Source: Pseudarthrobacter sulfonivorans
GTDB lineage: Bacteria > Actinomycetota > Actinomycetes > Actinomycetales > Micrococcaceae
NCBI RefSeq assembly: GCF_001484605.1
Contig: NZ_CP013747.1
Location: forward strand, 4,030,001 to 4,094,000
DNA: 64,000 nucleotides
Direction: 5' to 3'
Notes under the pieces: generated by a model
What the model was told of the DNA's origin: nothing
Database searches by the model: none
Seen by the model: the letters and a program-made list of their open reading frames with translations, nothing else
Shown here: positions 41,692-49,899 of the stretch, one piece after another
Layout of the letters: every line of letters starts with the position of its first letter
Numbering within the stretch: the first letter of the stretch is position 1
Translations under genes and position numbers: made by a program

Positions 41692-41829
41692 CTACCGGCG
41701 CTTCTTCAGGTGCGCTACCGGGTCCTGCGGGCCTTCAACCGGGCTCTTGGCCTTCTTTTCCGCGCGTTTTTCCTTGATGGTTTTGACCGGCTTCTTGTGC
41801 AGCTGCTGGTGTGGTGACTTGTCCGGCAT
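41692..41829 (-). CDS. Small basic protein of 45 residues, function unknown
   Basis: This short gene encodes a Lys/Arg-rich protein beginning MPDKSPHQQLHKKPVKTIKE and ending HLKKRR. AAGGAG lies six bases before the ATG at 41829, an ideal ribosome site. The length, charge and clean start suggest a real gene. It could bind nucleic acid or ribosomes, but this is only an inference from charge. It is convergent with the HtrA-like gene, with stops four bases apart. Confidence 0.6.
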   Translation of the reverse strand: MPDKSPHQQLHKKPVKTIKEKRAEKKAKSPVEGPQDPVAHLKKRR

Positions 41830-41910
41830 GGCATGCTCCTTACGACGTGGGACGGGCTGCGTCCCACTTCGTAAAATACGCCTGTTCAGCCCCGAATGTA
41901 ATGCCCCGAA

Positions 41911-42279
41911 TCAGTCCGGAACTGCAACGTCCGCGATGCCCACGAAACGGGTCCCGACGCCGTCGAACTCGCTCCTGATGAGGCCCGGCCGCAGCGGCGG
42001 CACCTCGTCCGAGGCATGGTGCTCGCACACCACATACGTGAATTCCGGCCACCATTTTTTGGGCCGGGCCGCTTCCTCGTAGCCGCAGACGGCACATTCC
42101 AGGTGCACCCAGACCGGACGCTTGCCGGTCCGGTTGGCCCTCGACTGGATCAGCCATGCCGGTGGGTTGTCCAGGATTTCGCCCAGCTCCGCCTCGGTCA
42201 GTCGTTTCGGGATGCCATGGCGCTGGGCCATTTCCATCGGTACATCAAGGGCAATTGCCGCGTCGCGTCTGCTAATCAT
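41911..42279 (-). CDS. Conserved hypothetical protein with a zinc-ribbon-like cysteine pair
   Basis: This 122-residue protein starts at ATG 42279, giving MISRRDAAIALDVPMEMAQRHG, a helix-turn-helix-like N-terminus. The middle has CAVCGYEEAARPKKWWPEF and VVCEHHASDE, which together could bind a metal through Cys-x2-Cys and Cys-x-His-His. An upstream frame to 42360 is less likely. No ribosome site is present, but TATCGT lies about nine bases before the ATG, so the mRNA may be leaderless. I do not recognise a named family. Confidence 0.65.
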   Translation of the reverse strand: MISRRDAAIALDVPMEMAQRHGIPKRLTEAELGEILDNPPAWLIQSRANRTGKRPVWVHLECAVCGYEEAARPKKWWPEFTYVVCEHHASDEVPPLRPGLIRSEFDGVGTRFVGIADVAVPD

Positions 42280-42322
42280 CAGAGTCAACGATACGGGACC
42301 GGGACAAACCTGAATGGGTCCC

Positions 42323-42721
42323 TTACGACGCCAGTGCGATGCCCACAGCCGCCGCGGCAAATCCGGGGGCCAGGTTGGCGCCGATGTTCAGGGCGGCGGC
42401 ACCGAACCGCGACTCGCTCAGGAGACGCACCGTGGCAGTGGTCCAGGAGCTGAACGTGGTGAGTCCGCCCGCCAGGCCGGTGGCGACAGCGGTCTGCCAC
42501 TCGGGGGCAAGGCCGAGCCGTCCGGTCATGCCGATGGACAGTCCGATGATCAGGCACCCGGTGACGTTGACGGTGAGCGTGGCCCACGGCCAGTGCCGCG
42601 GCCTACCGCTCGGGCTGACGGCCGTGCGGAGCCCCTCGCGGTGGGCGAACCAGCTGTCGATGGCGAAGCGCAGCAGGGCGCCCGCCATGCCGAACACTCC
42701 CACCAGGACCGCGCCCGTCAC
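42323..42721 (-). CDS. crcB: Fluoride channel subunit CrcB/Fluc
   Basis: This 132-residue protein has four membrane segments and the Fluc marks GALLRF, NVTGCLIIG and the TTFSSW loop (Phe-box region). It is one of two adjacent crcB genes, and in many Gram-positives two paralogues form a heterodimeric fluoride exporter. The GTG start overlaps the stop of the upstream copy by four bases (GTGA). Confidence 0.92.
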   Translation of the reverse strand: MTGAVLVGVFGMAGALLRFAIDSWFAHREGLRTAVSPSGRPRHWPWATLTVNVTGCLIIGLSIGMTGRLGLAPEWQTAVATGLAGGLTTFSSWTTATVRLLSESRFGAAALNIGANLAPGFAAAAVGIALAS

Positions 42722-43152
42722 GGTGCTGTCCCCGCCCGGTCACCCTGCAGCCGGTCGGTGAGCAGCCGCCCGGTCCGCCAGCCACCGGCCGCGGCGCCCA
42801 GGCCCAGCAGCAGGGAGAGCCCCAGGTAGGCGATCCACACGGGATGTTCGCCGGCCCTGGTCAGCTGGTCAATCGCGAAGACTACCGCAGAGAACGTGGT
42901 GAACGAGCCCAGGAATCCGGGCCCCAGGCCGGCGCGTAGCCAGAATGCCGTCTGCGGCCGCGCCATCCACACCGTGGTGAGGGCGGCCAGCACAAAACTG
43001 CCAGTCACATTGATTCCCAGGGTGGTCCAGGGCATTGCCCCAGCGGTTTCCGGAAAGGCGAGTCCCAGCCCGTACCGGAGTTCCGTTCCGGCCAGGCCGC
43101 CTGCCGCCACGGCCAGCCAGGCCCGCCAGTGCGGCACGCGGGCGTTCGTCAT
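42718..43152 (-). CDS. crcB: Fluoride channel subunit CrcB/Fluc
   Basis: This 144-residue paralogue has GGLAGTELRYGLG, NVTGSFVLA and the GSFTTFSAV loop, with four membrane segments. It starts immediately after the stop of the DtxR-family gene (TGAATG) and overlaps the second crcB. No intergenic space exists for a fluoride riboswitch, so these genes appear to be driven from the regulator's promoter. Confidence 0.92.
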   Translation of the reverse strand: MTNARVPHWRAWLAVAAGGLAGTELRYGLGLAFPETAGAMPWTTLGINVTGSFVLAALTTVWMARPQTAFWLRAGLGPGFLGSFTTFSAVVFAIDQLTRAGEHPVWIAYLGLSLLLGLGAAAGGWRTGRLLTDRLQGDRAGTAP

Positions 43153-43866
43153 TCAGCTGTCGCTGAGGGTGCAGCCGGTGTGGGGGTGGTCACTGTGGAC
43201 CCAGAGCGCCGCGGTGACTTCATCCGCGAGATCGTAGTCCCGCTTCCTGCCGGCGTTGCTGATCCGCACCACCAGCGCTCCGCCAAACGGCTTACGGCCC
43301 ACTACCTCCACCTCGTCGTCGAGGTCAATTTCCTCGGCCGAAAGATACCGCAGCAGATCAGGGTTCTCGTCGCTGATGCGGGTGATCCGGCCGGTGTGCC
43401 CGGGATCGAGTTCGCCGAGCAGATGGGCCTCGGGCAGCAGCACCGTGCCGTCCGCGGCGGGGATCGGGTCACCGTGCGGGTCGCGTTGCGGGTTGCCCAG
43501 TTTTGCCGCCATGCGCTCAATAAACGTGTCCGACACCGCGTGCTCCAGCAGTTCGGCTTCGTCGTGGACTTCGTCCCAGCTGTAGCCGAGCTCCTGCACC
43601 AGGTAGGTCTCAATGAGCCGGTGCCGGCGCACCATGGACAATGCCAGCCGGACCCCGGAGTCTGTAAGGGTGATGGCGCTGTACGGCTTGTGGTCCACCA
43701 GGCCCTGGTCCTTGAGCTTGCGGACCATCTCCGAGACCGAGGAATTGGCCACCCCCAGGCGCTGCGCGAGCTGGGAGGACGTGATGCGTTTGTCCTGCCA
43801 CTCCGTGAAGCCGTAGATGACCTTGACGTAGTCCTCGATCGAGGAGGAGGGCGCGCTGGTCTTCAC
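43153..43866 (-). CDS. mntR: DtxR/MntR-family metal-dependent regulator
   Basis: This 237-residue protein has an N-terminal winged helix (SSQLAQRLGVANSSVSEMVRKLKDQGLVDH), a dimerisation and metal-binding domain with SMVRRHRLIETYLVQELGYSWDEVHDEAELLEHAVSD (His and Glu ligands), and a C-terminal SH3-like/FeoA domain from about 150. It resembles manganese-type regulators more than iron-type DtxR. The start is GTG 43866 with AGGAG just before it and TAGGCT (-10-like) about 12 bases upstream. It is the first gene of an operon with two crcB genes. A possible target is the znu/mnt transporter operon at 61292. Confidence 0.82.
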   Translation of the reverse strand: MKTSAPSSSIEDYVKVIYGFTEWQDKRITSSQLAQRLGVANSSVSEMVRKLKDQGLVDHKPYSAITLTDSGVRLALSMVRRHRLIETYLVQELGYSWDEVHDEAELLEHAVSDTFIERMAAKLGNPQRDPHGDPIPAADGTVLLPEAHLLGELDPGHTGRITRISDENPDLLRYLSAEEIDLDDEVEVVGRKPFGGALVVRISNAGRKRDYDLADEVTAALWVHSDHPHTGCTLSDS

Positions 43867-43897
43867 GTCTCCTAGCCTACCCGGTGGTCCGCGTCCC

Positions 43898-44656
43898 TCA
43901 CGCCTTCGTGGCCCGCCACGTCAGCGTCAGGTACGGCAGGCTGATGTCCTCTTCCACGGCGTGCCCCAAGTGCTCGTGCAGATACCAGTCCAGGTTGGCC
44001 AGGACCTTGCTTCGGGTGGCTTCGCCGGCGCGCAGGTAGTAGCTGCGGGACTTCGTCAGTTCCATGATGTCCGCCGTGCTGAGGCTGTCCTCCCACCGCG
44101 TCACATGGCTCTCGAGGCCTTCAAACTCCGGCCCCACCACCGGGCGGAACCCGGGCTTGTAGACGTCGCCCGCGTGCATGATGCGGGACAACCGGTGCAC
44201 CCACGGAACGGACGTGTCCAGCTGGTTCCAGATCAGCCCCAGCGTTCCGCCGGGCCGCAGGATCCGCGCCAGTTCGGTGCTCGCCGGCAGCGGATCGCAC
44301 CAGTGCCAGGCCTGCGCCACGCTTACGACGTCGAACGAGGAGTCAGCGAGTCCCGTCGCCTCTGCCGTCCCCTGCGTCGCGTCCGCCGCCGCGTAGTGGG
44401 CCCGCAGCTGTTCGAGCATGTCCGGCGACGGGTCCACGGCGGAAACCGCCAGGCCGCGTTCCAGCAGCAGGGCGGTGAACTTGCCGGTTCCGGCGCCCAC
44501 GTCCACCGCGTCCGCGGCCCCGGCAGGGATCAGCCAGTCCGCTGAGTCGGCCGGGTAGCCAGGGCGTACGCGCTGGTAGTGTTCGCCGCCGTCCTGGAAA
44601 CTCCGTCCGAGTTCCAGGCGGCGTCCGTGCTCAAGTCTGGGGCCACCCCGTGCCAC
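43898..44656 (-). CDS. Class I SAM-dependent methyltransferase
   Basis: This 252-residue protein has motif I VDVGAGTGKFTALLLERG (about 51-68), acidic loop AVDPSPDMLEQL, and VVSVAQAWHWCDP followed by RILRPGGTLGLIWNQ. This is the layout of Methyltransf_11-type enzymes related to yeast trans-aconitate and plant-type methyltransferases. The GTG start 44656 has GGAGG six bases upstream. It lies 124 bases downstream of the SAM-IV-controlled aminotransferase gene in the same direction. Substrate unknown. Confidence 0.85.
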   Translation of the reverse strand: MARGGPRLEHGRRLELGRSFQDGGEHYQRVRPGYPADSADWLIPAGAADAVDVGAGTGKFTALLLERGLAVSAVDPSPDMLEQLRAHYAAADATQGTAEATGLADSSFDVVSVAQAWHWCDPLPASTELARILRPGGTLGLIWNQLDTSVPWVHRLSRIMHAGDVYKPGFRPVVGPEFEGLESHVTRWEDSLSTADIMELTKSRSYYLRAGEATRSKVLANLDWYLHEHLGHAVEEDISLPYLTLTWRATKA

Positions 44657-44780
44657 GTGCGGCCTCCTTCAACTGTGCCCATCGGTATCCTTCGAATTTA
44701 CCGCATGGGCCGCAGCCGCTGGGTCAGGCGGCAGTCAGGTGGCAGCGGTCAGGTCAGGAACCAGGGGAGGAAAGCGTCAG

Positions 44781-46220
44781 TCAGTCGTCAAGGCACGGAG
44801 CCGCGCCGGCGGTGCCCGGCGTGTTGGGAGCCCAGTGAGGGTACGTGCGGGTGTCGTTGGCCGGAACCCAGCGGCCCGCGTCCACCACGTAGTCCCAGCC
44901 CAGGCCGGTCCGGCGGAGTTGCTCCAGGCCGGCAAGGAGCCGCTGGGCGTCTTCCAACCGGGAGCCTACGCCGAAGCTGGCCCGCAGCGAACCGGAGGGA
45001 AGGCCGAGGCGCTTGAGCAGCGGGTGCGCGCAGAAGCGGCCGTCCCGGAGGCCAACGCCATGCTCGGCCGACAGGAACGCGGCCACAAGCCCGGCGTCGT
45101 ACCCTGCCACGGAGAAGTTCACCACGCCGATGGTGCCCGTTTCAGCGTCCGTGTCCGAGAAGATCTGGTGCACGGTGACGCCGTCGATCTTCCCGAGCCC
45201 TTCCACCAGGAATGACCTGATGGCTGCCTCGTGGGCGTGCCAGCGGTCGTGGTCCAGGGACGCGATGACCTGGGTGGCGCGGGCCAGTGTGGCCGCGCCG
45301 AGGACGTTGGGGGAGCCGCCCTCGTGCCGGGCCGGACCGGTGGCCCAGCTGACGCCGTCGAGCCTGGCCTCGCGGACGGCGCCGCCGCCGGCCAGGTGGG
45401 GAGTGCCGGCGTCGAGCCAGTCGGTGCGGCCCACCAGGACCCCGGAGCCGAAGGGCGCGTAGAGCTTGTGCCCGGAGAAGGCGAGGTAGTCGACGTCGTC
45501 GGTGCTGATATTGATGCGCCGGTGCGGTGCCAGCTGCGCGGCGTCCACCACGATCCGCGCTCCGTACTCATGGGCGAGGGCGGCCAGGGCCTTGATCGGG
45601 AGGATCTCGCCGGTGACGTTGGAGGCGCCCGTGATCGCGAGGAGGCTGACGTTGCCCTGCTCAAGTTCGGCGCGGAGGACCTCGAGGGTCCCCACGATGG
45701 TGTCCGCGGCGACGACGCTGCGGTGCGGGACTCCCTGCCACGGCAGGAGGTTGGCGTGGTGTTCGATGTCCAGGTAGAGGACATCGCCATTGGACCGCCC
45801 GTCCGTCGCCGGCAGGCAACCCGCCAGCAGGTTAAGCGAGTCGGTGGTGTTCCGGGTGAAGATGACGGAGTCGTCCGGGCGTCCGCCCACAAAGTCGCGC
45901 ACGATGTCCCGGGCGTTCTCATAGACGGACGTGCTGATCTGCGATGCGTAGCCGGCGCCGCGATGGACGCTGGCGTAGAACGGCAGGATCTCGTTGAGGT
46001 AGGCCGACACCACGGAGAGGGCGGGAGTGGATGCGCCGTAGTCCAGGTTTGCGTACCGGATGTGGCCGCCCTGGATCAGCGGTGCCTGGATTTCCGCGCC
46101 GGTGACGGCAGAGAGGGGGCGGCCGGCAATGGCGGCGGCATCCTTGAACAGCGCAGCGGCCTTGGCGGGGGCGGCGTTGTCGGGAGAAACAGTGTTGGGG
46201 GAGACGGTGGCAGTTGTCAC
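44781..46220 (-). CDS. Class V aminotransferase, cysteine desulfurase/selenocysteine lyase-like, under SAM-IV riboswitch
   Basis: This 479-residue PLP enzyme has EHHANLLPWQ (His154, stacking on PLP in SufS), DAAQLAPH, the Schiff-base lysine K252 in FSGHKLYAPFG, and GLRDGRFCAHPLL. There C397 occupies the position of the SufS catalytic cysteine. This fits a sulfur-mobilising desulfurase. The chain is longer than SufS (about 406), with N- and C-terminal extensions of about 40 residues each. GTG 46220 follows GAGG. No suf genes are adjacent. The SAM-IV riboswitch upstream predicts repression when SAM is plentiful, tying the enzyme to methionine or cysteine supply. Confidence 0.82.
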   Translation of the reverse strand: MTTATVSPNTVSPDNAAPAKAAALFKDAAAIAGRPLSAVTGAEIQAPLIQGGHIRYANLDYGASTPALSVVSAYLNEILPFYASVHRGAGYASQISTSVYENARDIVRDFVGGRPDDSVIFTRNTTDSLNLLAGCLPATDGRSNGDVLYLDIEHHANLLPWQGVPHRSVVAADTIVGTLEVLRAELEQGNVSLLAITGASNVTGEILPIKALAALAHEYGARIVVDAAQLAPHRRINISTDDVDYLAFSGHKLYAPFGSGVLVGRTDWLDAGTPHLAGGGAVREARLDGVSWATGPARHEGGSPNVLGAATLARATQVIASLDHDRWHAHEAAIRSFLVEGLGKIDGVTVHQIFSDTDAETGTIGVVNFSVAGYDAGLVAAFLSAEHGVGLRDGRFCAHPLLKRLGLPSGSLRASFGVGSRLEDAQRLLAGLEQLRRTGLGWDYVVDAGRWVPANDTRTYPHWAPNTPGTAGAAPCLDD

Positions 46221-46290
46221 GGAGACCTCACTCTAAAAGGACTCCCGGTAACGGGAACCCGCGCTTGCCGTGTCCATTCCGGACCGGCCT

Positions 46291-46369
46291 GGTCGTCACC
46301 CGGGGCACCCCACCGCGAATGGAGGGTTGCCGGCCAGCAAACCGGGGTTTAGCGCTGGCACTCGTGACC
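46291..46369 (-). promoter_or_regulatory. SAM-IV riboswitch
   Basis: On the minus strand the leader begins GGTCACGAGTGCCAGCGCT, then has CCCCGGTTTGCTGGCCGGCA, ACCCTCC and GCGGTGGGGTGCCCCGGG, and closes with GACGACC. This order of conserved blocks is that of the actinobacterial SAM-IV aptamer; GGTC and GACC can pair as P1. The extra 3' pseudoknot element may extend to about 46262. Between aptamer and gene a short hairpin (46243-46256) runs into GTCCTTTT, a possible expression platform. It lies 71 bases upstream of the aminotransferase start. Confidence 0.85.
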
Positions 46370-46472
46370 TGTTAAGAAGCGTAGAACATCCGCCGCTGCA
46401 GAAAGGAAGCCCGGCCAAATGTTAAGGACTTTGTTACGCGCGTTTGAGGAACCGTCTCATTTGTCGAAGATA

Positions 46473-46510
46473 CGACGGCGGACGCCCCCTTGAGGAGGCG
46501 TCCGCCGTCG
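46473..46510. terminator. Terminator downstream of hisN
   Basis: CGACGGCGGACGCC (46473-46486) and GGCGTCCGCCGTCG (46497-46510) form a perfect 14-bp stem with a 10-base loop. There is no long T run. It lies just after the hisN stop on the minus strand. Between it and the riboswitch (46370-46472) I see only the likely promoter of the riboswitch transcript. Confidence 0.75.
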
Positions 46511-46528
46511 ATAATTCGAAGAAAGTGC

Positions 46529-47341
46529 CTAGAGGAGATCGTCCAGATTCGGGTTCAGCCGCTTGAGCACCTCTGAGTGCAGAATGGAGTTCGTGGCCAG
46601 GGCGTTGCCGCCGAACGGCCCGTCCTGTCCCTCCAAGGAGGTGAAGCGGCCGCCGGCTTCCACCACGATGGGCACCAGGGCAGCCATGTCGTACAGGTTC
46701 AGTTCGGGCTCGCAGGCGATGTCCACGGAACCTTCGGCCACCATGCAGTAGGACCAGAAATCGCCGTAGGCGCGCGTGCGCCACACGTCCTCGGTCAGGC
46801 CCAGGAACTCATCCAGGTTGCCGCGTTCCTTCCAGCCGCCCAGGCTGGAGTAGGACAGGGAGGCATCCGAAAGTTTGGAGACGTCCGAGACGCGGAGCCG
46901 CGTTGCGGCGGCAAGGGACTTGCCCATGTACGCGCCGGAACCCTTGGCGGCCCACCAGCGTTTGCCCAGCGCGGGCGCGCTGACCACTCCCACAACGGGT
47001 TCGCCTTCGTCCACGAGGGCGATCAGGGTGGCCCAAACCGGGACGCCGCGGACAAAGTTCTTGGTGCCGTCGATGGGATCAATGATCCAGCGGCGGGAGC
47101 CATGGCCCGAACTGCCGAATTCCTCTCCCAGCACGGCGTCGCGCGGACGCGAGCGGGACAGCTGGCCGCGGATGGCTTCCTCCGCGGACTTGTCCGCGTC
47201 CGTTACCGGCGTCAGGTCCGGCTTGGTCTCGATGCGGAGGTCCAGTGCCTTGAAGCGGCTCATGGTCTGGTCATCCACGGAATCTGCCAGCACATGGGCA
47301 AGGCGCAAGTCATCGTTGTAGCTCGAAGCGGGTTGGATCAT
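46529..47341 (-). CDS. hisN: Histidinol-phosphatase, inositol monophosphatase family
   Basis: This 270-residue Mg-dependent phosphatase has the family metal motifs GEEFG (about 72), [15 protein letters not shown] (about 87-101) and [21 protein letters not shown] (about 210). Actinobacterial members with this FVRGVPVW spelling act as histidinol-phosphatases (HisN), the penultimate step of histidine synthesis, although inositol phosphatase activity cannot be excluded. It lies 52 bases after the rsgA stop in the same direction. Confidence 0.88.
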   Translation of the reverse strand: MIQPASSYNDDLRLAHVLADSVDDQTMSRFKALDLRIETKPDLTPVTDADKSAEEAIRGQLSRSRPRDAVLGEEFGSSGHGSRRWIIDPIDGTKNFVRGVPVWATLIALVDEGEPVVGVVSAPALGKRWWAAKGSGAYMGKSLAAATRLRVSDVSKLSDASLSYSSLGGWKERGNLDEFLGLTEDVWRTRAYGDFWSYCMVAEGSVDIACEPELNLYDMAALVPIVVEAGGRFTSLEGQDGPFGGNALATNSILHSEVLKRLNPNLDDLL

Positions 47342-47393
47342 GGTTCCAAACTACCGTCTCAGGGCCGCAGTGTTGGGGACATCGGCGTCCCGT

Positions 47394-48509
47394 CTAGCCG
47401 ATGCTGCCCAGTTCCTTGGTTTCCTGGCCCACCAGGCGGGGATCCGTGCCCAGCAGCCGCCGCAGGGACGCGAGCCGGGCCGGGCCGGTGGGGCCCGCGT
47501 GGCCGGCGGACACCCAGGCATCCACCCCGCAGTTGACGGCCGCGGTGTTGTGCTTGCAGCCACGCTCGCAGGCATCCGTACCCGGCTCCAGGTCCGGGAA
47601 GGACCGCAGGATCCGGTCCGGGTCCACATGGGCCAGGCCGAACGAACGGATGCCAGGGGTGTCGATGATCCAGCTTCCGGCGGGAGCTCCGGTCAGCTTC
47701 AGGGCAAGGGCCGACGACGACGTGTGGCGGCCGCGGCCGGTCACCGCGTTCACTCCACCGGTGGCCCGTTCGGCCCCGGTGAGCGCATTGACCATGGTGG
47801 ACTTGCCCACGCCGGAATGACCCAGCATCACCGAGACCTTGCCCTCGAGGTACGCGCGGAGCTGCGAAACTGCGTCACTGTCCAGGCGGGCAGAGAGGCC
47901 GTCGTCGGAGCGGGCATCGATACCTGAGGCTTCGGAGTCCGACGTGCGGCTGATGATCACCGGGAAGTCCAGGTGCTCGTAGTTGGACAGCAGTTCCGCC
48001 GGATCCTTGACGTCCGCCTTGGTGACGAGCAGCAGCGGCTCAATGCCGGCGTCGTAAGCGGCCACGAGGGCGCGGTCGATGAAGCCTGTGCGCGGCTCCG
48101 GGTTTGCGGCGGCCACCACCACTACCAGCTGATCTGCGTTGGCCACCACCGCACGCTCGATCGGATCAGTGTCATCGGCGCTGCGGCGCAGCAGGGTCCT
48201 GCGGTCCTGGATCCGGACCAGGCGGGCTAGCGTGTCGGGTTCGCCGGAGACATCTCCAACGAGGGAGACGAAGTCGCCGGCAACCACGGGGGAGCGGCGG
48301 AGTTCGCGGGCCCTGGCTGCGATGATGATCCGCTCGTCGCCCGAGTCTTCGCCGACGACGGCGGTGTACCGGCCGCGGTCCACTGTGATGATGCGGCCCG
48401 TGACGGCGTCGTCGTGGCTGGGGCGGTCCTTCGTGCGCGGCCTGGAGCCCTTTTTGCTGGGCCGGATCCGGACGTCGGACTCGTCCCAGGAATCAGTGCT
48501 GCGTGCCAC
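47394..48509 (-). CDS. rsgA: Ribosome small subunit-dependent GTPase RsgA
   Basis: This 371-residue circularly permuted GTPase acts in 30S maturation. It has an OB-fold N-terminus, then G4 TKAD (163-166) before G1 GHSGVGKS (220-227) and G3 DTPG (283-286), and a C-terminal zinc-knuckle region CERGCKHNTAAVNC. GTG 48509 is chosen because GGAAGG lies eight bases upstream; the longer frame to 48680 lies inside aroA and is rejected. The gene overlaps the aroA end by 17 bases. Confidence 0.93.
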   Translation of the reverse strand: MARSTDSWDESDVRIRPSKKGSRPRTKDRPSHDDAVTGRIITVDRGRYTAVVGEDSGDERIIIAARARELRRSPVVAGDFVSLVGDVSGEPDTLARLVRIQDRRTLLRRSADDTDPIERAVVANADQLVVVVAAANPEPRTGFIDRALVAAYDAGIEPLLLVTKADVKDPAELLSNYEHLDFPVIISRTSDSEASGIDARSDDGLSARLDSDAVSQLRAYLEGKVSVMLGHSGVGKSTMVNALTGAERATGGVNAVTGRGRHTSSSALALKLTGAPAGSWIIDTPGIRSFGLAHVDPDRILRSFPDLEPGTDACERGCKHNTAAVNCGVDAWVSAGHAGPTGPARLASLRRLLGTDPRLVGQETKELGSIG

Positions 48510-49893
48510 CAGTGGGACCTTCCGCGCGCTTGTCGGCAGCAGCGCCCTGGGCCAGCATGTCGGCCCACATCTGCGGGAATTCCGGCATGGTCTTGGCAGT
48601 GGTAGCGATGTCCTGGACTTCGATGCCCGGCACCGCGAGGCCGAGGATGGCACCGGCGGTGGCCATCCTGTGGTCCGCATAGCTGTGGACGACGCCGGCG
48701 TGCAGCTTTGCCGGGCGGATCACCAGGCCGTCGCTGGTCTCCTCCGCGTCGCCGCCGAGGCGGTTGATTTCGGTGACCAGCGCGGCCAACCGGTCCGTCT
48801 CGTGGCCGCGAAGGTGCGCGATGCCGGTCAGCCGTGAAGGTCCGCTGGCCAGGGCGCAGAGGGCCGCCACGGTAGGGGCGAGTTCGCTGGTTTCGTCAAA
48901 ATCCGCACCCTTGATCTCTGGCCCGCCCGTGACGGTCAGGACGCCGTCAGCCAGGCTGACGTCCGCGCCCATGTCCGCCAGGATGCTGCGCCAGAGGTCT
49001 CCCACCTGGGTGGTGCCGGCGGGCCAGTCCGGGATCCGGACGGTGCCGCCGGAGGCCAGCGCGGCGGCCAGGAACGGGCCGGCGTTGGAGAGGTCCTGCT
49101 CAATGCGCTGGTCAAAGGCGCGGATGGGGCCCGGTGCCACTACCCAGTGGTTGGGCACGGAATCGTCAACTGATACACCGACGCCGCGGAGTACGGCAAC
49201 GGTCATGTTGATGTGGTCCAGGCTCGGCACCGGTTTGCCCACGTGTTCAAGGTGGAGCCCGTCGGTAAACCTGGCGCCGACCAGCAGGAGGGCCGAGACG
49301 AACTGTGACGACGCACTGGCATCGATCACCAGGTGGCCGCCCCGGACTTCCCCGGTGCCTGCAACGGTGAACGGCAGCGACGAGGGGGTCCCGCCGTCGT
49401 CCGCGGTCAGGGCCACCCCGAGGGCCTTCAGGGCCTCGATGATGGTGCCCATGGGGCGCTTCCGGGCGTGGGGGTCGCCGTCGAACACGCTCACGCCGTT
49501 GCGCAGCGCCGCCAGCGGCGGAACAAAGCGCATCACTGTTCCGGCGAGGCCGCAATCGATGTGCGTCTTCGACGACGGCGCCTCCCGGCTCAGGGGCGTG
49601 ACCTCAAGGTCCGGCCCGAAGGCGCCGTCGCCGGGCACCTCCGTGATGGTGGCCCCCAGCTGGCGGAGGGCCTCAATCATCAGGGCGGAGTCCCGGGAAT
49701 GCAGGGGGGCGCGGAGGCGGGACGGTCCGTCAGCCAGCGCGGCCAGGACCAGGAACCTGTTGGTCAGGGACTTTGAACCGGGCACCGTGACGGTGGCGTT
49801 GATGGGCCTGCTGGCGAAGGGGGCCGGCCAGTGCGGAACGGTGCCGGTGGAGCTGTGTGAGTCGGTGGCTGCGGGCGGGGTGGAACCGGTCAT
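48493..49893 (-). CDS. aroA: 3-phosphoshikimate 1-carboxyvinyltransferase (EPSP synthase)
   Basis: This 466-residue shikimate-pathway enzyme joins shikimate-3-phosphate and PEP. Visible motifs are the N-terminal VPGSKSLTNRFLVLAALADG, FGPDLEVTPL, LAGTVMRFVPPLAAL, DGDPHARKRPMG, SSQFVSALLL and RGHETDRLAALVTEINRLGG, with SYADHRMATAGAILGL near the end. It matches class I spacing. AAGGACG precedes the ATG. The order aroA-rsgA near sigH is shared with Mycobacterium. Confidence 0.95.
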   Translation of the reverse strand: MTGSTPPAATDSHSSTGTVPHWPAPFASRPINATVTVPGSKSLTNRFLVLAALADGPSRLRAPLHSRDSALMIEALRQLGATITEVPGDGAFGPDLEVTPLSREAPSSKTHIDCGLAGTVMRFVPPLAALRNGVSVFDGDPHARKRPMGTIIEALKALGVALTADDGGTPSSLPFTVAGTGEVRGGHLVIDASASSQFVSALLLVGARFTDGLHLEHVGKPVPSLDHINMTVAVLRGVGVSVDDSVPNHWVVAPGPIRAFDQRIEQDLSNAGPFLAAALASGGTVRIPDWPAGTTQVGDLWRSILADMGADVSLADGVLTVTGGPEIKGADFDETSELAPTVAALCALASGPSRLTGIAHLRGHETDRLAALVTEINRLGGDAEETSDGLVIRPAKLHAGVVHSYADHRMATAGAILGLAVPGIEVQDIATTAKTMPEFPQMWADMLAQGAAADKRAEGPTGGTQH

Positions 49894-49899
49894 CCGTCC

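Noticed and set aside
43100..43200. Fluoride riboswitch before crcB
   Set aside because: The crcB genes abut or overlap the upstream gene; there is no leader to hold an aptamer.
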